The notes beneath the pieces were generated by a model, which did no database searches, was not told the origin of the DNA, and saw only the letters and a program-made list of their open reading frames with translations. Positions 1 through 6,189 of a DNA stretch of 6,189 nt are shown here, in pieces. Location of the stretch: NCBI GenBank assembly GCA_934434905.1, contig CAKSAI010000204.1, positions 1 to 6,189 on the forward strand. Reading direction: 5' to 3'. The translations under genes and the position numbers were made by a program. The stretch comes from an uncultured Lachnospiraceae bacterium. GTDB lineage: Bacteria > Bacillota > Clostridia > Lachnospirales > Lachnospiraceae. Position 1 is the stretch's first letter; each line of letters opens with the position of its first letter.

Positions 1-680
1 GTATTCAACAATAGTATCGGCAGAACTGACGGCAACGTGATCTTCCAAAAAATATCATATTCCGTCGCGCCATCCATCCGGGCTGCTTCCAACATAGAAG
101 GGTTAATGCTTTGGATTGCAGATAAAAACAATAATATCTGAATACTGCTTCCCCACAAGACCGAGACGATCCTGCCAAAGAACAGATCAATAACGGCTAC
201 CACATCGCTTCCCAAAAGTTTCGTCAGTCCCATGGACAACGCACTGCCTGAAAACGTAAGCACTTCTTTATCAATCCCTGTGTTCATCAGCTGCTGTAGT
301 ACATTCCCGGCACCGATCAAAAAAGGCAACACGAACACTACACGGAAAAATCCCTTCATATACCTGATCTTCTCCAGCAAAATGGCAATCAAAAGAGAGA
401 ATACAATAATCAGCGGTGTCTCAATGACCACATCTCGTATGGAGCCGAGAAAACGCGGGACAAATTTCGTATCGGTAATAAAAGCCCGTGCATAATTATC
501 AAATCCGCTGAATACAATCTTCAGTCCCGCAGCATTCCGATCCGTCCCTCCAAAGCTTAAAAGTAACGAGGTGACCAGCGGATAGGCAAGAAATACCAAA
601 ATTCCGATCAACGCCGGTGCCATAAAGAAAAGACCACTAAGTGCTTCTCTCCGGGCAAAACTCATACGCCGCTTCCTCAT
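1..680 (-). CDS. Sugar ABC transporter permease, MalF/UgpA type, N-terminal part (runs off the left edge)
   Basis: This is an inner subunit of a CUT1-type sugar importer. It forms half of the membrane channel and couples to a cytoplasmic ATPase. The frame is open from an ATG at 680 to the left edge, giving 226 residues; the C-terminus lies outside the window. A basic N-terminus (MRKRRMSFARRE) precedes the first membrane span at about residues 16-42. Further spans are visible at about 84-103, 111-130 and 165-190. The ATPase-docking EAA loop is at residues 198-217 (EAARMDG, then KITLP), close to the usual place in MalF-type permeases. The ATG overlaps the TGA of the DUF5696 gene (ATGA, 677-680) and has a strong GAGGAGGT site 6 bases upstream, so this start is well supported. 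It is a second MalF-type gene, distinct from the one at the right edge, and presumably begins a second permease pair. The family call is firm; the substrate is unknown. Confidence 0.93.
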   Translation of the reverse strand, partial: MRKRRMSFARREALSGLFFMAPALIGILVFLAYPLVTSLLLSFGGTDRNAAGLKIVFSGFDNYARAFITDTKFVPRFLGSIRDVVIETPLIIVFSLLIAILLEKIRYMKGFFRVVFVLPFLIGAGNVLQQLMNTGIDKEVLTFSGSALSMGLTKLLGSDVVAVIDLFFGRIVSVLWGSSIQILLFLSAIQSINPSMLEAARMDGATEYDIFWKITLPSVLPILLLN

Positions 681-2899
681 TCCACTACCTCCTCTATCAC
701 ATAATCTGCAGCCGGAATCTGTCTGCCGTTAATTTCCACAGCCTCTGACGAATAATTCAGCCATATCACTGTCCCATTATCATAAGTAACTGTAACAAGC
801 TCCCCTTGTCTTTCATGCTTCACTATAAATCCCTCCAGTGCGTCTCCCAGTGCTGTAAATTCCTGATTGATGCTTAAAATCGTCTCCCTCCACCGACTGT
901 TTTCAGACGAAAAGAGTGCCGTATAAGCAGTATCCTTCAGAAGCTCCGAACTTTCTGATGTCAATTCAAAAATGGGGGATGAACCGTATTCCAACCATTT
1001 CATCTTCAGGTAATTCAGATCGTAAGTAGAATTCCCGGTCTCACCACAATAAACAAGAGATCCATGCACCACCATCTGATACCAAGGTATTGTTTCATCC
1101 TCCAGAAACGAATGTGAAGACGTGAATGGGCTTTCAGTAACCACATCCGTATAGGGCAGCACATACAGATTTCCACCCGAAAGAGCCAGCCTCTCCTCCC
1201 CGGAACGATCCTGTAGCAGCTCTGTAAAAAGAAGCCTGGTCTGAGCTCTCTGCCACAGATTGGATTCACTCAGATCAGAATATAGCAGTTCTCCAAACCC
1301 ATCATATAAAACTCCTATTCCATCGTAGCCTTTCAATGCTTTTTCCGCCTTTTCGAATTGCTTCCGGGCTTTCTGCGGTGTGAAAACAAACCATTCTTCC
1401 TCCGCATCTGTCACCGGTGAGCCATTTCCTTCCACAATGGTATCCTTCCCCTTTCGCAAAAAGCCATCTCCATTCGAAACCATAAGACCGGGGAGTTCCA
1501 AAAACAGTCGGATATTGCCGCCGTTTCCATTGACAAATGCATTCAGTTCTGACAGTTCATGCGTTCCTCCGAGTTCCTTTTCCGGTGAAGCAGAAAGCGC
1601 CTTTCCATATCCTCCCTTTTGCCATCCCCGAAGGATGGCGGTTACAGATGAGACTCCGCTTTCCTTATAATCTGCTAATATATTCTCTACATTCTGAAAT
1701 CCCGTTGTTCTCACAAACTTCTGAAAAAGCGCTCCTTCCTCCTTCGCTCCCATAAAAAACCTGATATAAAGCTCCGTATTCGTACGCTCCGTCCTTCCGT
1801 CCAAAATTCCGGTATCAATGAGATAGGTGCGATATACATTAGCCATCCCACTGTAATCGGCTTCCCCTTCTTCCAGCAGGAAGAAGCGAACCTCGCGGTC
1901 ACTATCCAGAAGCTGCTCGTGCAGGCGAGTGACCGTTACTCCTTCTCCGTTTACAGAAGCATTGTTATAGATATCAGAAATCTCAATGCCATAGCTTTGG
2001 CGATAACGAAACAGGAAGGAGGCCCGATTCAGCTTGACAGCCGACATATTGCTCCCGGTATTTATCTGAATCTGTGCGTCATCATCTCCCCGGATGATTG
2101 CTGCTAAAAACCCTCGGTTTCCTTTCTTTATTCCGTATACCGGGAGACGTGCCACCGATTCGGAATTCTCCGTAAAGATTCCTGCACTGTCCAATGATCC
2201 ATAGATGTCCAGCGTCAATGGTTTGGTATATTTCTGCTTGTCGCTCGTTTTCTTAAAATAACTCAAGGCTCCGCAGCCATCCGGATAAAAGAGATAACCA
2301 TCCTCTTCATTTCCTGAAGCACCGAAAAATGGCATAAGCTCTACACGGTAGAGATAGAAATTACCGTTTTCCTTCACTTCCTCACCCGGAATCCGAACAA
2401 CAAGCCCATCTTCACAGAGTGCTGCCTCAATCGCAAGGCTTATCTGGGATTTCTGAAAGAAAACGGAAATCCGTACTCCCTGCGGATAGGATAAGACCTC
2501 TGTAATATTTCCCGGATCGCCGGAATTTTCCGTTCCGAAGTTTCCGTTGGTATCGTCCTTGGAAAGATACGTAATGGACACCAAAGACTGCATATAATTC
2601 TTCCAGGCCTCGGTGGATACAGCGAAATCCGGATAACTCTCTTCATCAACCGCTGTACTCCATAACAGCTCTCCGCCACCCTTTCCATAGATGGACAATC
2701 CCCCTCTCTCATAATAAAGCCTATACCTTTCATTTTCACAGATCAACTGTCCGATAGCGGAACTGTTCAATGCTGTCGGTTTCCCATCAAGCAGCCTCTC
2801 TGTTTTCGGTTCCGTCTGTATACCCTGCTCCCTCTCTCCACAGCCAGCGCAACAGATCAGCACAACCAAAATTCCTAATAATAGTCGAATCCGTCTCAC
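677..2899 (-). CDS. DUF5696-type lipoprotein, putative extracellular glycoside hydrolase-like protein
   Basis: This is a 740-residue secreted lipoprotein of unproven function. Residues 1-20 form a lipoprotein signal: RRIR, a hydrophobic core, then CAGC with Cys20 as the predicted lipidated residue. Cys at the -3 position is unusual. Residues of about 50-370 are rich in beta strands, with the segments YPDGCGAL (205-212) and LPVYGIKKGNRGF (252-264) that I associate with DUF5696 proteins. Residues of about 375-690 alternate strands and helices like a TIM barrel and include LFLELPG (465-471) and YDGFGELLYSD (532-542). The last 50 residues (TYDNGTVIWLNY, then NGRQIPAADYVI) look like a small beta-sandwich. 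This layout recalls glycoside hydrolases, and acidic residues such as Asp533, Glu537 or Glu468 could be catalytic, but that is inference. The start is GTG at 2899, 8 bases after a strong GGAGG. The frame stays open to 3040, but that extension lies inside the upstream gene and would put the signal peptide internally. The gene starts 17 bases after the NHL-Yip1 gene. The family call rests on remembered motifs. Confidence 0.85.
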   Translation of the reverse strand: MRRIRLLLGILVVLICCAGCGEREQGIQTEPKTERLLDGKPTALNSSAIGQLICENERYRLYYERGGLSIYGKGGGELLWSTAVDEESYPDFAVSTEAWKNYMQSLVSITYLSKDDTNGNFGTENSGDPGNITEVLSYPQGVRISVFFQKSQISLAIEAALCEDGLVVRIPGEEVKENGNFYLYRVELMPFFGASGNEEDGYLFYPDGCGALSYFKKTSDKQKYTKPLTLDIYGSLDSAGIFTENSESVARLPVYGIKKGNRGFLAAIIRGDDDAQIQINTGSNMSAVKLNRASFLFRYRQSYGIEISDIYNNASVNGEGVTVTRLHEQLLDSDREVRFFLLEEGEADYSGMANVYRTYLIDTGILDGRTERTNTELYIRFFMGAKEEGALFQKFVRTTGFQNVENILADYKESGVSSVTAILRGWQKGGYGKALSASPEKELGGTHELSELNAFVNGNGGNIRLFLELPGLMVSNGDGFLRKGKDTIVEGNGSPVTDAEEEWFVFTPQKARKQFEKAEKALKGYDGIGVLYDGFGELLYSDLSESNLWQRAQTRLLFTELLQDRSGEERLALSGGNLYVLPYTDVVTESPFTSSHSFLEDETIPWYQMVVHGSLVYCGETGNSTYDLNYLKMKWLEYGSSPIFELTSESSELLKDTAYTALFSSENSRWRETILSINQEFTALGDALEGFIVKHERQGELVTVTYDNGTVIWLNYSSEAVEINGRQIPAADYVIEEVVE
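687..694 (-). promoter_or_regulatory. Ribosome-binding site of the second MalF-type permease
   Basis: GAGGAGGT on the minus strand ends 6 bases before the ATG at 680. It lies inside the last codons of the DUF5696 gene, which encode EEVVE. Together with the 4-base ATGA overlap, it supports coupled translation of the two genes and fixes the permease start. Confidence 0.85.
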
Positions 2900-2904
2900 A
2901 CAAA

Positions 2905-2915
2905 TCACCTCCTTT
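2905..2915 (-). promoter_or_regulatory. Ribosome-binding site that decides the GTG start of the DUF5696 gene
   Basis: AAAGGAGGTGA on the minus strand is a near-perfect match to the 16S rRNA anti-Shine-Dalgarno end. It fills the 17-base gap after the stop of the NHL-Yip1 gene (TGA, 2917-2919). GGAGG is 8 bases from the GTG at 2899-2897, which is followed directly by a lipoprotein signal peptide. This favours the GTG over the in-frame ATG at 3040. Confidence 0.88.
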
Positions 2916-2916
2916 A

Positions 2917-5046
2917 TCAGAACCCAAACGCCGCTTCCCGGGCAATATCCCCCACAAAGCCCACGATCCTGCTGATCAAGGTATATCCCAGGATTGCGAT
3001 AAACCACAATAGAATCATGACCATCGCCGATACCAGACATATTGCAACGGTTTTTCCGACTGTATAGTCATTCAGGATCATCACAGCTCTGATCAGAAGA
3101 AATATCATCCAGAGAACCACGCCATTTACCAGAAGAGCAAATAACATCCTTTCATCCGTGCAGAGGATTCTCGAAAGCAATGCTGCGAAAGGGGTCACAA
3201 AGACATAAGGCATCATACAACTGATATTTGCAATAAAGATTTCCCGCAGGGTCGCCTCTCCATCCACCTGAGAGGTGATCAAGTATACCGCCAATGTCCA
3301 GGTAAGAACCGGGAGCAGCAGCTTCACGATCTCCGCTACAATATCAACCTCTGTCAATTCCACATCCTGTAAAGGATAATGCACAACATAGACAAAGAAT
3401 ACACGGCCGGCCACCATCAGGAATAACACGATCCATGCTGCAACCAGATTCAGTTGTTTTTTTGCTCCCTTCATGGAAGCAAGCATACGCATAGGATGAA
3501 AGCAGGCGGAAACCGCCAGCCACAAGCCGTTTAAAACGTTCAATTCCACGATATCAAGGTATTCAAATCCCTTTAAAACTGCACCTGATTTTCGGCAAAC
3601 AGCTCTCAATGCCAGAAACAGAACTACCAGTAAAACCGCCCCCAGCAAAAGCATGGGGACAAAATACGTCTGCAGAAGTTCGTACCGATATTTTTGAAAT
3701 GCCTTAGAATACTCTGTTCTGTCATTGGAATAAGTAAACTCTTTCATAGCCGCCTGATAGTTCTCGGATTTATATTCCGTCATACCGATTCCATAATGTG
3801 CCAGAGGATATAGGCTATCTGTTTTGAGCACCTCCTGCCACATTATGGCTGCCTTGCTGTAATCGCCATCATAATACGCTCTTGTAGCCGTCTGGATATT
3901 GGTCATAAATTCCGTGGGTTCAAGCACTTGGATATTACCATATCCGGAATCCAGCACATACAGCTTACCCTCCCTATCCACAGTCAGATCCACCGGGATG
4001 GAGAATTTTCCCCTGGTACTCCCGAGACCTCCAAAGACAGCCAGCAGGTTTCCCCCTCTGTCATATTGGTATAACATGCCGTTTTCCTTCTGGATCACTG
4101 TCACAATTCCCTCCTGATCCACTGCAATCCCGCACAGTGTAGGCATCTGCCCCTCCGAAAGCTCGCCAAACCGGAAGCTTTTGCTTATGATATTACCGGA
4201 AAAGAAGCGGTAGAAAGCATTGGTAAACACACTCGGACTTCCGTCAACATTGCCATATTTCCGATATATATTGTTTCCCACAGAGTTCAGTGCCTTGATC
4301 TCTCCCTCTTTTCTGTCATAGCTTGTGGCGTAAATGATACTCTCATCATTCACGCAGAAGCTGATATAGTTGGATGCAGTCCGCTTGGCAACCGCTTTCT
4401 TCTGACTATCAGACGCAATCATCCGCAGCAGCCAGTCCGTGAAGGAAAAGCCTACATCCGTCTGGCCGACAAAACCTTGAAAAACATTATTTTCGTCTAT
4501 CCTCATAATGTTTTCCCCCATCAGCACATAAAGTCCGCCACTGGGAGAAGGCGCAATTTTTGCAGGTGCATACACCGTAATATCGGAAAGTACCGCATCC
4601 TCCGGGAGTCCATATTCCCGAATCAGCGTTCCTGACGCATCCACATGCACAATGCGCCCATTTCCCGTGTCTGCTATGTAGAGGCTTCCGTCTTCACAAG
4701 CATATACACCCTTAGGTTCCTTAAAGCTGATGCCGCCGGTTGATCGATAATTCATGAGAAGTTCGCCCTTTGCAGTAAGCTTTAACACCCTGCTGTTTCC
4801 GGTATCTGCAACATACAGATTGCCGTCCTTTCCCATAGTCAAAGCTTGCGGCTGCTCCAGATATTCACTGCCCTCCAGGGAATCTGAAACGATCCGGTTG
4901 ATCTCAGAGGAATAGACATATACCTGCGGAACAGATACACGCTCGGAGCCATTGACAGTATAATCATATTCTGCTGCCAGTACATCAAACCTGGGCATTA
5001 TTCCAAACAAAATAGCAAATGCCACCGCACAGATCCATTTTCGCAT
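2917..5046 (-). CDS. NHL-repeat, TPR-like and Yip1-domain membrane protein
   Basis: This is a 709-residue protein of unknown function, probably an outward-facing membrane scaffold or sensor. Residues 1-25 form a signal peptide (hydrophobic core, then VLAA before EYDY). Residues of about 60-380 make an NHL-type beta-propeller. The clearest repeats are GNLYVADTGNSRVLKL (75-90), GSLYIADTGNGRIVHV (120-135) and GKLYVLDSGYGNIQVL (360-375), with weaker copies around 170-185, 230-260 and 303-336. Residues of about 384-450 look like two TPR helical hairpins (YYDGDYSKAAIMWQEVL, then NYQAAMKEF). A membrane span follows at 461-480, then a basic linker. A C-terminal Yip1-type domain (about 510-695) starts with FHPMRMLASMKGAKK and has about five more spans. 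By this topology the propeller and TPR part face outside the cytoplasm. The ATG at 5046 follows a strong GGAGG and lies 15 bases after the upstream permease. Its placement between permease genes and before the DUF5696 gene suggests a role in surface glycan handling, which is inference. Confidence 0.9.
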   Translation of the reverse strand: MRKWICAVAFAILFGIMPRFDVLAAEYDYTVNGSERVSVPQVYVYSSEINRIVSDSLEGSEYLEQPQALTMGKDGNLYVADTGNSRVLKLTAKGELLMNYRSTGGISFKEPKGVYACEDGSLYIADTGNGRIVHVDASGTLIREYGLPEDAVLSDITVYAPAKIAPSPSGGLYVLMGENIMRIDENNVFQGFVGQTDVGFSFTDWLLRMIASDSQKKAVAKRTASNYISFCVNDESIIYATSYDRKEGEIKALNSVGNNIYRKYGNVDGSPSVFTNAFYRFFSGNIISKSFRFGELSEGQMPTLCGIAVDQEGIVTVIQKENGMLYQYDRGGNLLAVFGGLGSTRGKFSIPVDLTVDREGKLYVLDSGYGNIQVLEPTEFMTNIQTATRAYYDGDYSKAAIMWQEVLKTDSLYPLAHYGIGMTEYKSENYQAAMKEFTYSNDRTEYSKAFQKYRYELLQTYFVPMLLLGAVLLVVLFLALRAVCRKSGAVLKGFEYLDIVELNVLNGLWLAVSACFHPMRMLASMKGAKKQLNLVAAWIVLFLMVAGRVFFVYVVHYPLQDVELTEVDIVAEIVKLLLPVLTWTLAVYLITSQVDGEATLREIFIANISCMMPYVFVTPFAALLSRILCTDERMLFALLVNGVVLWMIFLLIRAVMILNDYTVGKTVAICLVSAMVMILLWFIAILGYTLISRIVGFVGDIAREAAFGF

Positions 5047-5054
5047 AGCTGACG

Positions 5055-5063
5055 CACCTCCTT
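5055..5063 (-). promoter_or_regulatory. Ribosome-binding site of the NHL-Yip1 gene
   Basis: AAGGAGGTG on the minus strand overlaps the TAA stop of the upstream permease (5062-5064). The GGAGG core is 10 bases before the ATG at 5046. It supports that start and continuous translation across a 15-base gap. Confidence 0.83.
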
Positions 5064-5937
5064 ATCCTTTAATTCCCGAATATACCATCGTTTCCATCAC
5101 CTTACGTTGCATCAGGGTAAAAATGATTACCGGCGGCAAAGCCATAATCGTAGTGGCTGCTGCCACTGCGCCTGCCCTTCCGATGGAGCTTGTCCCACCG
5201 GAAATGGTGTTTAATGCCAACGGCAGCGTGATCTTTGCCGAATCCCGCAAATAGATGAGCGGCGAGAAATAATCATTCCAATTGGAAACGAAGCTGAAAA
5301 CCACCAATGTAGTCCACGCCGGAGTCAGATAAGGCAAAACAATCTTGAAAAAGAGCTTGAATTCTCCGCTACCGTCAATCCGCGCCGCTTCCAGCAGCTC
5401 ATTGGGAAACTGCTCAACAAACTGCTTCATCAGAAAGAAATTATAGGCCACCGCAATATTGGGCAGGATCAATGCCCAATACGAATCGTTCAATTGAAGG
5501 GAATTGATTACCAGATACCGCGGTATCTGTGTCACATACGGCGAAAACATCAATGCTCCAAGTACGATTCCAAAGAAAGCTTTCCCGCCGGGCGGACGGT
5601 ATTTCACCAGACTGAATGCGCCCAGGGAACATACAAGCACCGTAGCGGCAACGGTGACAGTTGTCACAAAGGCACTGTTTAAAAAGTATCTGGAAAACGG
5701 CACCGTGGATGACGACAGTGACAAAAACAAATCCTTAAAATTCTTCCAGGTAGGATACTGTACAAAAAAGCGTGGCGGAAATCGATAAAGCTCGTTCAGC
5801 GGCTTAAAAGCCGTAGAGATCAGATACACCAACGGCAGAGCACAGAAGATCGCCAGGGCGACCACTACCACATATAAGAATACCTTGGCCATCCGAAGCT
5901 TTTTTCTTTTTCCCAGACTTTTCCTATGATATCTCAT
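5062..5937 (-). CDS. Carbohydrate ABC transporter permease, MalG/UgpE type
   Basis: This is a complete 291-residue inner-membrane subunit of a CUT1-type sugar importer and should pair with the MalF-type permease encoded just upstream. The basic N-terminus (RYHRKSLGKRKKLR) is followed by a first span at about 17-42 ending in LPLVYLISTAFKP, a typical MalG-family signature. Further spans lie at about 85-110, 120-140, 152-170, 204-224 and 257-277. The EAA loop that docks the ATPase is at 183-202 (EAARIDGSGEF, then KIVLP), and SNWNDYFSPLIYL (218-230) and the C-terminal SGIKG are also family-typical. The length is normal and nothing looks damaged. The ATG at 5937 overlaps the TGA of the upstream permease as ATGA, with a weak purine-rich AAGGGGGA 8 bases upstream, so translation is probably coupled. 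The next in-frame ATG (Met16) would remove most of the basic leader and lacks a ribosome-binding site. The transported sugar cannot be told from the sequence. Confidence 0.96.
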   Translation of the reverse strand: MRYHRKSLGKRKKLRMAKVFLYVVVVALAIFCALPLVYLISTAFKPLNELYRFPPRFFVQYPTWKNFKDLFLSLSSSTVPFSRYFLNSAFVTTVTVAATVLVCSLGAFSLVKYRPPGGKAFFGIVLGALMFSPYVTQIPRYLVINSLQLNDSYWALILPNIAVAYNFFLMKQFVEQFPNELLEAARIDGSGEFKLFFKIVLPYLTPAWTTLVVFSFVSNWNDYFSPLIYLRDSAKITLPLALNTISGGTSSIGRAGAVAAATTIMALPPVIIFTLMQRKVMETMVYSGIKG

Positions 5938-6189
5938 CTCTTCTGTCCCCCTTCTTTTTCAGAAAATGCACGCATGATTCCCCGTCCAAGCACAAAAGTC
6001 AGGAAAAACAAAACCGTAGCAACAGCACAGGAATATCCCATCTGAAATCGGACAAAGGCATAGTCATAAAGATGGGTCACAATGGTATGCCCGGCATAAT
6101 TGGGGCTGGGAAACCCCACCATTGTCACCGAGACATCAAACACTCCAAATGCATTGGTCACTGCTGTGATGGCACCGAATAGAAGCTGC
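5934..6189 (-). CDS. Sugar ABC transporter permease, MalF/UgpA type, C-terminal part (starts beyond the right edge)
   Basis: These are the last 84 residues of a MalF-type subunit of a CUT1 sugar importer, with the stop TGA at 5934-5936. The fragment begins QLLFGAITAVTNAFGVFDVS and continues with MVGFPSPNYAGHTIVTHLYDYAF, the periplasmic-side loop that often reads LTGGGP in this family. It ends with a last span at about GYSCAVATVLFFLTFVLG and a charged tail (SEKEGGQKR). The EAA loop should lie just outside the right edge. An internal GTG (6159-6161) opens a shorter frame, but coding similarity continues upstream of it, so it is not the start. The stop overlaps the start of the MalG-type permease by 4 bases, the usual MalF-MalG arrangement. 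This fragment and the N-terminal fragment at the left edge cover different parts of the fold, so the window does not allow a direct comparison. Confidence 0.9.
   Translation of the reverse strand, partial: QLLFGAITAVTNAFGVFDVSVTMVGFPSPNYAGHTIVTHLYDYAFVRFQMGYSCAVATVLFFLTFVLGRGIMRAFSEKEGGQKR
5946..5953 (-). promoter_or_regulatory. Weak ribosome-binding site of the MalG-type permease
   Basis: AAGGGGGA on the minus strand lies 8 bases before the ATG at 5937, inside the last codons of the upstream permease. It is poorer than the GGAGG sites of the other genes. With the ATGA overlap, this suggests that initiation depends largely on ribosomes finishing the upstream gene, which would help keep the two channel subunits in equal amounts. 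Confidence 0.55.

Larger units (their letters stand above)
1..6189 (-). other. Interior of a single polycistronic carbohydrate-transport operon
   Basis: All five genes are co-oriented. The junctions are ATGA overlap (5934-5937), 15-base gap (5047-5061), 17-base gap (2900-2916) and ATGA overlap (677-680). No gap can hold a promoter or a terminator, so the promoter is probably beyond the right edge and the end of the transcript beyond the left edge. Transcription as one unit is an inference from this spacing. Confidence 0.82.

Noticed and set aside
1621..1639. A perfect 7-base inverted repeat (GCCATCC, 5-base loop, GGATGGC) with a UUCGG loop on the transcript strand.
   Set aside because: It lies inside the DUF5696 coding region with no run of T after it on either strand, so it is not a terminator. 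A short stem like this is expected by chance in several kilobases.
1380..1670. Plus-strand open frames (also at 232-495, 1537-1755, 1919-2107, 2770-3012, 3899-4117 and 5504-5788).
   Set aside because: All lie antisense to well-supported minus-strand genes, have low-complexity or unrecognisable products, and show no matching ribosome-binding site or domain.
2440..2739. A 99-residue minus-strand frame inside the DUF5696 gene, and similar ones at 1015-1269 and 1711-1902.
   Set aside because: They are out-of-frame shadows of a gene with clear family motifs, and their products resemble no known protein.
3899..5046. Possible DNA tandem repeats in the NHL region.
   Set aside because: The repeat is visible at the protein level (YVADTGN-type motifs), but the DNA copies have diverged, so this is domain structure and not a nucleotide repeat element.
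5934..6161. A short frame starting at the GTG at 6161 as a separate 75-residue gene.
   Set aside because: The same frame continues upstream to the right edge with permease-like sequence (QLLFGAITA), so it is the tail of a truncated permease.

Overview
The window is a gene-dense stretch in which all five coding regions lie on the minus strand and read from right to left. Genes are separated by 15-17 bases or overlap by 4 bases. It looks like the middle of one long carbohydrate-transport operon whose promoter and first genes lie beyond the right edge and whose last genes lie beyond the left edge. Strong GGAGG ribosome-binding sites, a Gram-positive style lipoprotein signal, roughly balanced base composition and the gene families present suggest a Bacillota (Firmicutes) genome. 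Lachnospiraceae or related Clostridia seem most likely, but this is inference because no marker gene is present.

Order of transcription: (1) the last 84 residues of a MalF/UgpA-type sugar ABC permease (5934-6189); (2) a complete MalG/UgpE-type permease (5062-5937), overlapping gene 1 by ATGA; (3) a 709-residue membrane protein with a signal peptide, an NHL-type beta-propeller, a TPR-like segment and a C-terminal Yip1-type multi-span membrane domain (2917-5046); (4) a 740-residue DUF5696-type lipoprotein starting at GTG (677-2899); (5) the first 226 residues of a second MalF/UgpA-type permease (1-680), overlapping gene 4 by ATGA. No ATPase and no solute-binding protein lie inside the window.

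Inferred joint role: genes 1 and 2 form the membrane channel of one CUT1-type oligosaccharide importer. Gene 5 begins a second importer, probably followed by its own MalG-type partner to the left. Between them sit two extracytoplasmic proteins of unknown function. One is a membrane-anchored beta-propeller; the other is a lipoprotein whose C-terminal half resembles the barrel-plus-beta-sandwich layout of glycoside hydrolases. The most interesting reading is a surface glycan capture, processing and import system in which genes 3 and 4 are the uncharacterised parts. The sequence does not show which glycan is used.

There is no gene-free stretch over 300 bases, and I saw no RNA gene, mobile element, CRISPR array, promoter or convincing terminator. 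The other long open frames, on both strands, are shadows of these five genes.
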